In this document: positions 35,124-44,380 of the stretch, one piece after another
Position numbering within the stretch: the stretch's first letter is position 1
Layout of the letters: every line of letters begins with the position of its first letter
Assembly: GCA_029263215.1 (NCBI GenBank)
Contig: JAJCXY010000126.1
Coordinates: forward strand, 1-64,000
Length of the DNA stretch: 64,000 nt
Reading direction: 5' to 3'
Source of the DNA: Acidimicrobiales bacterium
Lineage (GTDB): Bacteria; Actinomycetota; Acidimicrobiia; Acidimicrobiales; Aldehydirespiratoraceae
The notes under the pieces: generated by a model
Database searches by the model: none
Told to the model about the DNA's origin: nothing
What the model saw: only the letters and a program-made list of their open reading frames with translations
Program-made: the position numbers and the translations under genes

Positions 35124-36425
35124 TCAGGCGAACAAGACAGCGTTGGCGACGTACCAGGTGGTGGGCAGCACGAACAGCAGGCCGTCGAATCGATCGAGCA
35201 GACCGCCATGGCCGGGGAGAATCGACCCCATGTCCTTGACCCCGAGATCACGTTTCATGAGCGACTCGGCGAGATCACCGATCGGGGCCGCTACCGCCAC
35301 TGCGATCCCGAGGAGCAGCATGTCGCCGAACCCACCACCGGAATCCGACAGCGCAAAAGGAGCCGGCTGCTCGAGAACGGCCATGAGGACAGCGGCGCCC
35401 ACGGCGGCTCCCATGCCACCGAGCAGGCCCTCGACGGTCTTGTTGGGGCTTGCAGTCGACAACGGCGTGCGGCCGATCGTGCGGCCGACGGCGAGACCAC
35501 CGACGTCGTAGGCAACGGTGAGAAGGATCGCGGCGGTGAGCAACCCGGTGCCGTGGGTGTCGATGGAGAGCATCAGGGCCGCGAACGAGCCCAGTAGGCC
35601 GATGTGGACGATGCCCAACATCGTGGAGCCGAGACCCCGCATCACACCGTCGGTGCTCACGCCCATCAGGTACCAGAGCGCGCCGAACACGACCGACAGC
35701 ACGATCACAAGGGTCATGGCGGCCTCGCCCCGCCAGTAGACGGCGAGCGGCATCGTGACGACTGCGGTGAGCCCGAGGAGCACAGCCGGCTGATGACCGG
35801 CGACTCGAACCGCGTTGTAGAACTCGACCGCGGCAAGGCCGAGAGCGATCGTGACCACTATCAGCGCGGCCACAGGACCCACCGACATGGCTGCGAGGAT
35901 CAGGGCTGCGAGGCCCACCCCGACGACCACTGCCATGGGTAGATCACGGCCGGAACCAGAGCCTGCGGTTGCGCCGAGTTGGGCTGCGATCGATGGCTCG
36001 TCGGATGCCTCGACCGGGGCACCGAGCCGAGACGGTTTGGCCTGATCATCGAAGGCGAAGAAGTCGTCGGCGATCTCGCTCTCCTCGCCGATCGTCGCTG
36101 GTGCGATCGGTGCCTGCTCGTCGTCGGCCCAACGAGGCGACGACGGAGCGTCGGACCACGCCGCGAGCTCATCGGGAGCAGCCTCGGCCAGGCTGGGTTC
36201 GGGAGTGGGGTCGAAGGTGACGGCGTCGGCGGTACCCCCGACCTTCGGAACGGTGCCGGTGGCCGGCTCACTCCAATGAGGTACGGCGTCGTCGTCGTCG
36301 TCGAACGACACATCGTCGTCGCCGAAGACCGATCGGCCCGGCGCGGCGAAGTCGTCGTCGGGTACATCGCCGTCGACGACCTGGAAAGCCTCGAACTCGT
36401 TGTGGTCGTTTGAATCGTCGGTCAC
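35124..36425 (-). CDS. cdsA: Phosphatidate cytidylyltransferase with long acidic N-terminal extension
   Basis: Makes CDP-diacylglycerol for phospholipid synthesis; 433 residues. The C-terminal ~270 residues are the usual multi-helix CdsA domain, with the signature KRDLGVKDMGSILPGHGG followed by LLDRFDG. The first ~160 residues are hydrophilic and very acidic (runs such as FDDDDDA and DDEQAP), with no recognised fold. The GTG start has AAGGGG upstream. It lies 29 bases after frr, in the rpsB-tsf-pyrH-frr-cdsA run. Confidence 0.92.
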   Translation of the reverse strand: MTDDSNDHNEFEAFQVVDGDVPDDDFAAPGRSVFGDDDVSFDDDDDAVPHWSEPATGTVPKVGGTADAVTFDPTPEPSLAEAAPDELAAWSDAPSSPRWADDEQAPIAPATIGEESEIADDFFAFDDQAKPSRLGAPVEASDEPSIAAQLGATAGSGSGRDLPMAVVVGVGLAALILAAMSVGPVAALIVVTIALGLAAVEFYNAVRVAGHQPAVLLGLTAVVTMPLAVYWRGEAAMTLVIVLSVVFGALWYLMGVSTDGVMRGLGSTMLGIVHIGLLGSFAALMLSIDTHGTGLLTAAILLTVAYDVGGLAVGRTIGRTPLSTASPNKTVEGLLGGMGAAVGAAVLMAVLEQPAPFALSDSGGGFGDMLLLGIAVAVAAPIGDLAESLMKRDLGVKDMGSILPGHGGLLDRFDGLLFVLPTTWYVANAVLFA

Positions 36426-36454
36426 CGAAATGCCCCTTCTGTCGTTGCTCGAGG

Positions 36455-37024
36455 TCAGACCTCGAGCAACTCCTCTTCCTTTTGGGCCTGCGCAGCGTCA
36501 ATCATGCCAATGAACTCGTCCTTCAGGGTGTCGAGCTGATCCTCAGCTCTCTGAATGTCGTCCGACGAGACTCCCCCGTCGTCGGTCAGATCGTCAAGCT
36601 CCTTGCGAGCGGAGCGTCGAACGCCGTTGACCCGCTGCTTGGCTTCCTCGGCCATACCGCCGACCACTTTCACGAGATCGCGGCGCCTCTCCTCGGTGAG
36701 TGCGGGGAAACTGAGCCGGATGATGCGGCCGTCGTTGCTGGGTGTGAGCCCCATGTTGGCGTTGATTATCGAGCGCTCGATGGCTTCGAGATTAGCCATG
36801 TCGTGAGGAGTGACGATCAGTTGGCGCGCCTCGGGCACCGCGAAGCTCGCCACCTCCTGGAGCCGCATCTCGACCCCGTAGGCCTCGATGGTGAGCTTCT
36901 CGAAAAGTGCAGACGAGGCCCGACCGGTGCGGACGGTTGAAAAGTCGCGACGGGCGTGGCCCACCGCCCCATCCATCTTCTCGCTGGCCTCTTCGAGGAC
37001 CAACTCGAGCAGTTCTTCGCTCAC
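36455..37024 (-). CDS. frr: Ribosome recycling factor
   Basis: Splits post-termination ribosomes together with EF-G; 189 residues, close to the usual 185. Typical blocks are [32 protein letters not shown] and [16 protein letters not shown]. It overlaps the pyrH stop by four bases. Confidence 0.96.
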   Translation of the reverse strand: MSEELLELVLEEASEKMDGAVGHARRDFSTVRTGRASSALFEKLTIEAYGVEMRLQEVASFAVPEARQLIVTPHDMANLEAIERSIINANMGLTPSNDGRIIRLSFPALTEERRRDLVKVVGGMAEEAKQRVNGVRRSARKELDDLTDDGGVSSDDIQRAEDQLDTLKDEFIGMIDAAQAQKEEELLEV

Positions 37025-37788
37025 CCGGTAACCCCTTGGTCATCGACGAGCGTACCGACCGATTGGCCTCCGAGCAGGGATTGCAGGTTTCCCTCCCCCA
37101 TCAGGTCGAAAACCACGATGGGAAGGGAGTTGTCCATGCACAGTGAGATCGCGGTGGAGTCCATCACCTTGAGGCCCCGGTTGAGCACATCGAGATAGGA
37201 GACCCTTTCGAGCTTGGTGGCATCGGGGTCGAGTCGGGGGTCGGCGGTGTAGATGCCGTCGGTGCCGCCGTGGGTGCCCTTGAGCACCGCGTCGGCTTCG
37301 ATCTCCACCGCCCTCAGCGAGGCTGCGGTGTCGGTGGTGAAGAAGGGATTGCCCGTGCCGCCGGCAAAGATGACTATGCGCCCCTTTTCCAGATGGCGGG
37401 TGGCGCGCCTGCGGATGTAGGGCTCGGCGATCTGAGCCATGTGGATAGCCGACTGGACCCGGGTCGGGGCACCCATCTGCTCGAGAGTGTCCTGAAGGGC
37501 CAGCCCGTTCATGACCGTGGCCAGCATTCCCATGTAGTCGGCTTGGGCGGGGTCCATTCCCTCGCCCGCGCCCTCGATACCGCGCCAGATGTTGCCACCA
37601 CCGACCACCACTGCGATGTCGATGTCGAACTGGGCCTTGGCCGCGACGATGTCTTCCGCGATGGAGCGGACCGTAGTGCCGTCGATGCCGAATTCGAGCG
37701 GCCCGGCGAACGCCTCGCCGGAGAGTTTCAACAAGACTCGATTCCATCGAGCAGGTGCGGTTCCCCGGGTGGCGTTGTCGTCGCTCAT
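37021..37788 (-). CDS. pyrH: UMP kinase
   Basis: Phosphorylates UMP to UDP; 255 residues of the amino-acid-kinase fold. Motifs are [11 protein letters not shown] at the N-terminus, [11 protein letters not shown], and [19 protein letters not shown] near residue 145. It starts four bases after tsf and overlaps frr by four bases. Confidence 0.96.
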   Translation of the reverse strand: MSDDNATRGTAPARWNRVLLKLSGEAFAGPLEFGIDGTTVRSIAEDIVAAKAQFDIDIAVVVGGGNIWRGIEGAGEGMDPAQADYMGMLATVMNGLALQDTLEQMGAPTRVQSAIHMAQIAEPYIRRRATRHLEKGRIVIFAGGTGNPFFTTDTAASLRAVEIEADAVLKGTHGGTDGIYTADPRLDPDATKLERVSYLDVLNRGLKVMDSTAISLCMDNSLPIVVFDLMGEGNLQSLLGGQSVGTLVDDQGVTG

Positions 37789-37792
37789 GAGA

Positions 37793-38581
37793 TCAGGACC
37801 CGATCACAACCTGGAGGAACCGGACGATCGACCCGCCGCCGAGGCTGTCTCGCACCGCGGTCTTGTCGCCGTGGAGGCCCTGCTCGAGGAGGACCCGTTC
37901 ACCGAACCAGCCTCGCATCCGGCCCTCGACGATCTTGTCCCAGGCCTGCTCGGGCTTGCCCTCGGCCTTGGTGATCTCCAGAAGCGACTCGCGCTCCTTG
38001 GCAATCTCGGCGTCGGGAATCTCGTCTGCCGACAAGTAGGTCGGCTTAGCGAACGCTATGTGCAGCGCCACCTGATGTAGATCGTCCTGGCCGACGCCGC
38101 TGCCTTCCACGACCACCGCGATGACACCGCGGCCGTCCTGGACGTGCAGGTAGGTGTCGAGGAGGTTGCCCTCCGCCGCCTCGACCCGCTCGACCGCGCC
38201 GAGCGCGATGTTTTCCTTGATCTTGACCTGAAGGTCTTCAATCGAAGAGGTGTGAGCAGCCAGGGCATCGACACCATCAGCCAGCACTACGCGAGCGAGG
38301 GTGTCGGCCAAGGAGGTGACGGCTTCGTTCTTGGCGGAGAAGTCGGTCTCGGTCTTCACCTGCACGAAAGCCGCGACGTTTCCTTCTATCGCGAGGGCAA
38401 TGGTGCCCTCGTCGTTGTCGCGGTCGCTGCGGGCCGCGGCCTTGGCCAGGCCCTTTTCTCTCAGCGACTGGGTGGCGGCTTCCATATCGCCGTCGCTGTC
38501 GGTGAGGGCTCGCTTGGCATCCATCATTCCGGCGCCGGTGGCGTCGCGTAACGCCTTGACGTCCTTCGCGGAAATAGACAT
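37793..38581 (-). CDS. tsf: Translation elongation factor Ts
   Basis: GDP/GTP exchange factor for EF-Tu; 262 residues. The N-terminal UBA-like helix and core are [19 protein letters not shown], and [13 protein letters not shown] is the EF-Tu-contact segment. The ATG at 38581 is preceded by AAGGAAC; a longer frame upstream is not supported by the family. Confidence 0.95.
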   Translation of the reverse strand: MSISAKDVKALRDATGAGMMDAKRALTDSDGDMEAATQSLREKGLAKAAARSDRDNDEGTIALAIEGNVAAFVQVKTETDFSAKNEAVTSLADTLARVVLADGVDALAAHTSSIEDLQVKIKENIALGAVERVEAAEGNLLDTYLHVQDGRGVIAVVVEGSGVGQDDLHQVALHIAFAKPTYLSADEIPDAEIAKERESLLEITKAEGKPEQAWDKIVEGRMRGWFGERVLLEQGLHGDKTAVRDSLGGGSIVRFLQVVIGS

Positions 38582-38636
38582 TCGGTTCGTTCCTTGTTGA
38601 GTCTGGGAGAGAATAGGTGTTTGTGAAGGTGTGGAC

Positions 38637-39635
38637 TCAGGCCTGCGGCGTGCCGGCATCGCCAGCGGCCGGCAGTGCATCGTCGTCGCTCTCTACGGCC
38701 TCAGCAGGAGCCTCCACCTCAGCGGCGGGAGCCTTCACGTCAGCGGCGGGAGCCTCAGCAGGAGCCTCGACCTCAGCAGCAGGAGTTTCGACCTCAGCGG
38801 GCGGGTCGTCCTTGGCTGCGGCGACGCGAGCCTCACGCTCGGCGGCTTCGGCTGCAGCCGCGGCACGGGCCTGGGCCTGTTGCTCGGCCACTTCGGCTTC
38901 TTGAAGGGCGTTGCGCTGGGCGCCGTCGCCTGACTTCTCGGCCTTCTTGGAACGGATGAAGCGGCCCTCGAGCACGGCGTCGCTGATCACGCGGCTCATG
39001 AGCTCGCCGGCGCGGATCGCGTCGTCGTTGCCCGGGATCGCGTAGTCGACGAGGTCGGGATCACAGTTGGTGTCGACCACGGCCACGATCGGGATACCGA
39101 TCTTGCGGGCTTCGGTGACCGCGATGTGCTCCTTCTTGGTGTCGAGCACGAAGATCGCTTCGGGAAGCTTCTGCATGTCACGGATGCCACCCAGGTTGCG
39201 CTCGAGCTTCACGAGCTCACGTCCGATGAGGAGGGCTTCCTTCTTCGGCATGGCCTCGAACTCGCCCGAGTCGCGCATGCGGCGGTAGTCCTGCATCTTG
39301 CTCACGCGCTTGGAGATGGTCTGGAAGTTGGTGAGCATGCCACCGAGCCAGCGCTCGTTGATATAGGGCATGTTGCAACGTTCGGCATAGGACTGGATGG
39401 AGTCCTGGGCCTGCTTCTTGGTGCCGATGAACAGCACCGTGCCGCCGTTGGCGACGAGATCTCGCACGAAGACGTAGGACGCTTCGAGATGGTTGAGCGT
39501 CTGGTGGAGATCCACGATGTGGATGCCCGAGCGCTCGCCGTGGATGAACCGCTTCATCTTGGGGTTCCAGCGACGAGTCTGATGGCCGAAATGGACGCCG
39601 GCCTCCAGCAGCTGCTTCATGGAAATTACTGCCAT
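38637..39635 (-). CDS. rpsB: 30S ribosomal protein S2 with long Ala/Glu/Pro-rich C-terminal tail
   Basis: 332 residues. The S2 core covers about 1-240 ([20 protein letters not shown], then [12 protein letters not shown], then [17 protein letters not shown]). The last ~85 residues are an extra low-complexity tail with imperfect repeats of a [10 protein letters not shown] type. GGGAGAA lies eight bases before the ATG at 39635. tsf follows after 55 bases. Confidence 0.95.
   Translation of the reverse strand: MAVISMKQLLEAGVHFGHQTRRWNPKMKRFIHGERSGIHIVDLHQTLNHLEASYVFVRDLVANGGTVLFIGTKKQAQDSIQSYAERCNMPYINERWLGGMLTNFQTISKRVSKMQDYRRMRDSGEFEAMPKKEALLIGRELVKLERNLGGIRDMQKLPEAIFVLDTKKEHIAVTEARKIGIPIVAVVDTNCDPDLVDYAIPGNDDAIRAGELMSRVISDAVLEGRFIRSKKAEKSGDGAQRNALQEAEVAEQQAQARAAAAAEAAEREARVAAAKDDPPAEVETPAAEVEAPAEAPAADVKAPAAEVEAPAEAVESDDDALPAAGDAGTPQA
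38698..38806 (-). repeat. Imperfect repeats encoding the S2 C-terminal tail
   Basis: GCGGGAGCCTC/TCAGC-type units recur at irregular spacing and encode [14 protein letters not shown] repeats. Boundaries are approximate. Confidence 0.5.
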
Positions 39636-39757
39636 GGTGTTCTCCCGGTTGTGACAGCTCGCACGGGACGCATGAGCGACCGGGTGTGGCGCGAGCCGAA
39701 TTCGATCCGCCGCCACCCGATTGGTGGCGAGAGGGGCCCGATTTCGGACCGTTGAGG

Positions 39758-39763
39758 AGTGTA
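39758..39763 (-). promoter_or_regulatory. Candidate -10 (TACACT) of rpsB with a long leader
   Basis: TACACT on the minus strand, about 120 bases before the rpsB ATG, in the only non-coding gap upstream. No good -35. The leader would be long enough for S2 autoregulation, which is known in other bacteria. Confidence 0.3.
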
Positions 39764-39806
39764 TCGGGGCCCGCAGCGGCGTCCTCGCGCCGACGGGTCG
39801 GTCTGG

Positions 39807-41459
39807 TCAACTCACCGCATCCACAGCGGCCACCATCCCCGACGCGACGTGCTCGCTGTATTCGATCGAACGAGGCACCACCACGTCGAGCATCCGTCCG
39901 ACTGCACCTTCACAAGCCGGCGGTAGCCCGGCGAGAGCAAGTTCAACTTCACGATTCGTCTCGGCCCAACCCACGATGTCGCCATGGGCGCCGACCGGGT
40001 TGGACCCTCCGACCACCACATGGTTGGCCCCGGGCGCCCATGCATCGGTGGCCGGCACGATGACATCGGCGCGAGCTCCGATGGTTACGGCGTGGACCTC
40101 TGGCGGGAACCCGACCCCAGCGGTATCGCCGGCGAACCCTGTCTTCGATACGTCCTCGCCCACCGGAGCCACCAAGATGTGATCCGGCCAGGTGGTCTCG
40201 AGCATCCCTCCCACGAATTGGCCGGGGGTGGTGAGTTCGATCACCTCTATCAGTTCCGCCGATGCGGCCCCCTGGTGAGGGGCAGAGAACGTGACCGCGG
40301 TGTCGACAGGCACTTCTGATAGATCGATCTCTGCGATCGAATGGCGAACGAGGAGCCCACCCAGGCTGTGGCCGAATACATCGATGATGACCCCGGGGTT
40401 TGCTCCAGCCACCTGCTCGAGGGTCGCCACCAGCTCGAGGATCGCCGCTTCCACATCGCCGCGAGTGGCGCCGGGACGGTAGTGCGAGGCTGGGATCGAT
40501 GCCGCCCACCCGTCGCCCGCGGGAGGAACGATCCCACCCGAATAGCTGAATCGAACGACATCACCCGCTTCGTAGCCGTGGGCGCTCAGATCGAGCTGAG
40601 CCATGGCGCCGGCGTCGGCCGACGAGGAATCGAGCCCGTCCACCACCACCGCAATACGACGCTCGGGCGGGCTGGCGACCCGTACCCCGCCGGGGGTACA
40701 GGGAGGCGGATGAAGGGCTACCCACAGACCTACGGTGAGATCGGCGAGAAGGGCTCGCCGATCCACTTCGGCGGCAAGGGTCGCAAGGGTCTCGGCCAGG
40801 TGGACCAACTCGGTGAGCCGGGCCTGAGGGTCGAGCATCGCCCATGGGCCGTATGGGAAACCGGCGACGATCTTGACCGCGGCGGTGATGTTGCCCCACA
40901 GGCCAACTCCGGAATAACCCTGCCACAGCTCGAGAAGGCGGAGGCGTTCAGACCTCTCGGCGAGGTCGAGGAATCTCCCGAACGACTCGGGATCGTCGTG
41001 GGGCACGAGGGCCACCGTCAGCACAGGGCTCCCGAAGAGGTCTGCAGGATCGACATAGCGGCCGTGGAGCCGAGTTCCGAAGTGGAGCGGCCCTCCGGTG
41101 GTTGCGATCCTTGCGCCGGCATCGACACGGTCGCCCCTCGCCACCAGGATCTGGTCGACGAACGAGTAGCTGCTCCGCAGGCCGCCGCCGTGGTCGACGG
41201 TGATGTGGAGATTGCCGGCCACCGGTCCCGCGAAGATCACTACGCCCGGAGCGGCTGCCGACACCGGGGCGCCCGCAGGTGTGTCGTACTCGATGCCGCG
41301 ATTGCCGGCCCCGTAGGGGCCGTCGGGCAGGCGAAAGGGATCGAGGATCGGTGCATCGCTGGGAGGTCTCAGTACGAGCTCGGCGGCGAGGGAGGGTGCA
41401 GGAACACAGATCGCCCCGAACGCGGTGAAGACGATCAGAAGGCTTACAAAGCGGCTCAT
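39807..41459 (-). CDS. Secreted fusion: degenerate M23 (LytM-like) domain plus lipase-like alpha/beta hydrolase
   Basis: 550 residues with a signal peptide (about 1-25, ending SLAA). Residues about 45-140 have the M23 fold pattern: GAGNRGIEYDTPAGAPV, a VDHGGGLRSSYSFV segment and GPLHFGTRLHGRYVDP. Three of four zinc-associated positions differ from the usual pattern: His to Asn, Asp to Glu, and the first His of HxH to Pro. It is probably not an active endopeptidase. Residues about 265-550 form an alpha/beta hydrolase, with nucleophile elbow VFGHSLGGLLVRHSI and candidate acid in ARADVIVP. M23 proteins near rpsB are common in actinobacteria; the hydrolase fusion is the unusual part. Confidence 0.78.
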   Translation of the reverse strand: MSRFVSLLIVFTAFGAICVPAPSLAAELVLRPPSDAPILDPFRLPDGPYGAGNRGIEYDTPAGAPVSAAAPGVVIFAGPVAGNLHITVDHGGGLRSSYSFVDQILVARGDRVDAGARIATTGGPLHFGTRLHGRYVDPADLFGSPVLTVALVPHDDPESFGRFLDLAERSERLRLLELWQGYSGVGLWGNITAAVKIVAGFPYGPWAMLDPQARLTELVHLAETLATLAAEVDRRALLADLTVGLWVALHPPPCTPGGVRVASPPERRIAVVVDGLDSSSADAGAMAQLDLSAHGYEAGDVVRFSYSGGIVPPAGDGWAASIPASHYRPGATRGDVEAAILELVATLEQVAGANPGVIIDVFGHSLGGLLVRHSIAEIDLSEVPVDTAVTFSAPHQGAASAELIEVIELTTPGQFVGGMLETTWPDHILVAPVGEDVSKTGFAGDTAGVGFPPEVHAVTIGARADVIVPATDAWAPGANHVVVGGSNPVGAHGDIVGWAETNREVELALAGLPPACEGAVGRMLDVVVPRSIEYSEHVASGMVAAVDAVS

Positions 41460-41536
41460 GGGTACCCCGGTTCACGATGTGATTACGCGGGGAAGACGAT
41501 GTGCTGGCGGGGGGGGCGACCACTGATCGCCCGGAG

Positions 41537-42313
41537 CTAGGCGGGTTCGCGTTCGGCCGCGCTTATGCGCGAGCGCAACTGAAGGACTGCCTTGGTGTGG
41601 ATCTGACAGACCCGACTCTCGGTGACGCCGAGAACCCGTCCGATCTCAGCGAGGGTGAGCCCCTCGTAGTAGTAGAGGGTGAGCACGATCTTCTCGCGCT
41701 CGGGCATCCGATTGATCGACTCGGCGAGGATCTGGCGCATCTCTTCGACTTCGTAGACGCCCATGGGACCGTCGTGGCTGTCGGCGACGGTATCGCCGAG
41801 TGTGACCGACTCTCCGCGCTCTCCGCCCGACAGCATCTCGTCGAGGGCGGCGACCCCCACGAAGGAGATCTGGCTCAGGGTGGTGTGGAGCTGCTTCTCC
41901 GTCACCCCCATCTCCTCGGCGACCTCACGATCAGTGGGTGATCGATGGTTTTCCGACTCGAGCTTGAGCATCGCCCGTTCCAGTGTTCGTGCCTTGGAAC
42001 GAACCGATCTCGGTACCCAATCGATCGACCTGAGTTCGTCGAGGATCGCCCCCTTGATGCGGGCAATGGCGTAGGTCTCGAACTTGTAGCCCCGTTCCGG
42101 ATCGAACTTCTCGATCGCGTCGATCAAGCCGAACACCCCGAAGCTGACGAGATCGGACTGCTCGACGTTGCGAGGTAGGCCGACGCCGACTCGACCGGCC
42201 ACATACTTGACCAGGGGCGAGTACTGGATGATCAGCTTGTCGCGAAGCTCCCGGGCGCGCGTCTTCTTGTAATCGTCCCAGAGTTCTCGGGTCTCGTCGG
42301 CTTGGTCCGTCAC
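41537..42313 (-). CDS. whiG: WhiG/FliA-type sigma factor
   Basis: RNA polymerase sigma-70 family group 3 factor, 258 residues. Region 2 is at about 25-95 ([23 protein letters not shown], read in sections). Region 3 has [14 protein letters not shown], and region 4 a C-terminal helix-turn-helix, [21 protein letters not shown]. In Streptomyces, WhiG drives sporulation genes; elsewhere FliA drives flagellar genes. No flagellar genes are in the window, and the position next to rpsB matches whiG. The GTG start has AGGAA upstream. Confidence 0.9.
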   Translation of the reverse strand: MTDQADETRELWDDYKKTRARELRDKLIIQYSPLVKYVAGRVGVGLPRNVEQSDLVSFGVFGLIDAIEKFDPERGYKFETYAIARIKGAILDELRSIDWVPRSVRSKARTLERAMLKLESENHRSPTDREVAEEMGVTEKQLHTTLSQISFVGVAALDEMLSGGERGESVTLGDTVADSHDGPMGVYEVEEMRQILAESINRMPEREKIVLTLYYYEGLTLAEIGRVLGVTESRVCQIHTKAVLQLRSRISAAEREPA

Positions 42314-42325
42314 GTTGAGCGGTTC

Positions 42326-43204
42326 CTAACCGCGGGGGTGGGTAGTTCGGTGGACATCGCGCATTCGTTCACGACTGACGCGTGTATAGATCTGGGTGGT
42401 GGAGAGATCGGCGTGGCCCAACATCTCCTGTACAGCACGCAAATCGGCACCTCCGTCCAAAAGATGAGTGGCAAATGTATGTCGAAGTGCGTGTGGGTGG
42501 GTGGGACTGGGCGAACGACGGTCGATCAGGCGCCTCACATCGCGTGGTGAAAGCGCTCGCCCTCTGCGGTTGAGGAACACTACTTCCGACGGGGACTCGT
42601 CGGTGGCGAGCCGGCTGCGCCCGCCGGCGAGCCACTTGGTGACCGCTTCTGCGGCCGGTTCGGAGAGGGGCACGCGGCGCTGCTTGGAACCCTTCCCCCA
42701 CACGGTGATCGTGGTGCCGTCGTGGGCGATGTCGGATGTTCGCAGCCCACACAGCTCGCTGACCCTCAACCCGCTGCCGTAAAGCAATTCCACCACAGCT
42801 CGGTCGCGCTGGTCGATCACAGGATTCGATTCGACTCGTGCCGCGCCCTCGATCAGGGCGTCGAGTTCGTCGGCGGTGAGGACCTTCGGCAGGGTTGCGG
42901 CACCGCGCGGAGCGGTGAGGGCTGCGCTCGGATCGGTGACGACCCGCTCGGTTCGTCGAGCCCAGTCGAAGTAGCGACGCAGCACCGAAGCCTTGCGGGC
43001 CGTGGTGCGGCGCGCGTAGCCGGCTTGATCGAGATGGGCGAGATAGCGGCGGAGATGTCGCCGGGATACCTCGTCGGGCGAACCAACGCCCTCCTCGGCC
43101 AGCCATTCGACCGCGGCACCGAGGTCTCGGGCATAGACCGCACGAGTCGAGTCGGCAACCCGCGTGAGCGAGTCGAGCCACAACGGCAAGTCCCAAGCAG
43201 CCAC
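42326..43204 (-). CDS. xerC: Tyrosine recombinase XerC/XerD
   Basis: Chromosome-dimer resolution recombinase, 292 residues. The N-terminal SAM-like core-binding domain is at about 5-90. Catalytic residues are visible as Arg in GSGLRVSELCGL, Lys in GKGSKQRRVPL, HALRHTFATHLL (HxxR), LGHADLSTTQIY (His and nucleophile Tyr). Its place between dprA and whiG is typical of actinobacterial XerC rather than of a phage integrase; no attachment site is seen. The GTG start is six bases after TAGGGT. Confidence 0.92.
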   Translation of the reverse strand: MAAWDLPLWLDSLTRVADSTRAVYARDLGAAVEWLAEEGVGSPDEVSRRHLRRYLAHLDQAGYARRTTARKASVLRRYFDWARRTERVVTDPSAALTAPRGAATLPKVLTADELDALIEGAARVESNPVIDQRDRAVVELLYGSGLRVSELCGLRTSDIAHDGTTITVWGKGSKQRRVPLSEPAAEAVTKWLAGGRSRLATDESPSEVVFLNRRGRALSPRDVRRLIDRRSPSPTHPHALRHTFATHLLDGGADLRAVQEMLGHADLSTTQIYTRVSRERMRDVHRTTHPRG

Positions 43205-43210
43205 AAGACA

Positions 43211-43216
43211 ACCCTA
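43211..43216 (-). promoter_or_regulatory. Leaderless-type -10 (TAGGGT) of xerC
   Basis: TAGGGT on the minus strand, six bases (TGTCTT) before the GTG at 43204, with no Shine-Dalgarno. Confidence 0.55.
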
Positions 43217-43282
43217 TCCACTCACTCGCGGTGTTGTGACCACCACCCTTCGTGCACCACGGGGGGTGGTTTCGCCCCCGAT

Positions 43283-44380
43283 TCATGCTCGCCTCACCCG
43301 TGCACCGTCGGCCACGATGTGCCCCCGGCCGAGGAGGATCTCGACTTGGGCGAACACCGCCCCCGCACTGAGTCCGCACCGAGCCGCGATCTCGTCGATC
43401 GCGGTGGGTCCATCGTCTATCGCGGCCAGCACCGTTGCCGCCTCGCCAACGGGAAGTGGAGCGCCACCGGTGCGACGAGCTGCCCGGTCGATGGTGGAGA
43501 GGCCCAGCGCCATGAGAACGTCGTCGGCCGATCGTGCCGGCGCGCAGCCGTCGACCAGGAGTTGATTGGCGCCGTCGGCCGCGGGGTTGCGAACCGAACC
43601 CGGCACCGCCATCACATCGACTCCGCGGCGGATCGCCTGTTCGACGGTGAGCAGCGAGCCCCCTGCGACCCGCGATTCCACCACGACGACAAGGTCGGCA
43701 AGGGCTGCGATGAGACGATTGCGGGCCGGAAATCGCCAAGCTGCGGGCTTCGCTCCGAGCGGGGCCTCGGTGCACAGGCAACCGGCCTCACCGACCCGTT
43801 GCCACAAGCCCCGATGACGGCGCGGGTAGACGATGTCGGGGCCGCTGCCGACCACCGCCATCGGTGGTGCGGCGGCAGCCTCGAGTGCCCCCTCGTGGGC
43901 GGCGCCATCGACACCGATCGCCAGTCCGCTGACCACCACAACCCCAGCCGCAGCGAGCTCTCGGCCGAGCTGGCGAGCCGTCTCCAGGCCTGCTCCGCTG
44001 CACCGCCGGGTGCCGACGATCGCCACCCGAGGCAGGTGGAGCGGGGGTGGGTCGCCTATCCGGAACAGAACGGGCGCGGGATCGATGTCGGTGGTGAGAG
44101 CCGACGGATGACCTTCGTCGTGCCAGCACGTGACTTTCACCCCCAGCTCCTCGAGGTCGATGCCGATAGCGGACAGATCGACCTGGCGTGCCGCTGCCGC
44201 CCAGTTTCGCCTGATCGACTCATCGGCAACCTCGGCCCCCACCCTTCCAGCGATCACCCGATCGAAGGCCTCACCTACATCGTGGTGACGCAGCAGGCGA
44301 CCCAGTCGACGGATACTCATCGATTCGAGCTGCGCCAGGGCCGTGAGCCGGGCGCCGTCGAGGGCAGGCGGTTCAGCCAC
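43283..44380 (-). CDS. dprA: DNA-processing protein DprA
   Basis: Loads RecA on incoming single-stranded DNA; 365 residues. The Rossmann-like core reads VAIVGTRRCSGAGLETARQLG, VVSGLAIGVDGAAHEGAL, and SLLTVEQAIRRGVDVMAVPG. A C-terminal winged-helix domain follows from about residue 300. The start overlaps the comM stop by eight bases. Confidence 0.93.
   Translation of the reverse strand: MAEPPALDGARLTALAQLESMSIRRLGRLLRHHDVGEAFDRVIAGRVGAEVADESIRRNWAAAARQVDLSAIGIDLEELGVKVTCWHDEGHPSALTTDIDPAPVLFRIGDPPPLHLPRVAIVGTRRCSGAGLETARQLGRELAAAGVVVVSGLAIGVDGAAHEGALEAAAAPPMAVVGSGPDIVYPRRHRGLWQRVGEAGCLCTEAPLGAKPAAWRFPARNRLIAALADLVVVVESRVAGGSLLTVEQAIRRGVDVMAVPGSVRNPAADGANQLLVDGCAPARSADDVLMALGLSTIDRAARRTGGAPLPVGEAATVLAAIDDGPTAIDEIAARCGLSAGAVFAQVEILLGRGHIVADGARVRRA

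Noticed and set aside
42326..43204. Phage or island integrase with attachment sites
   Set aside because: Gene position and motifs fit housekeeping XerC; no direct repeats, tRNA or foreign genes surround it.
43242..43270. ACCACCC/GGGTGGT hairpin between xerC and dprA as a terminator
   Set aside because: A 15-base loop and no T tract on either strand; too weak to call.
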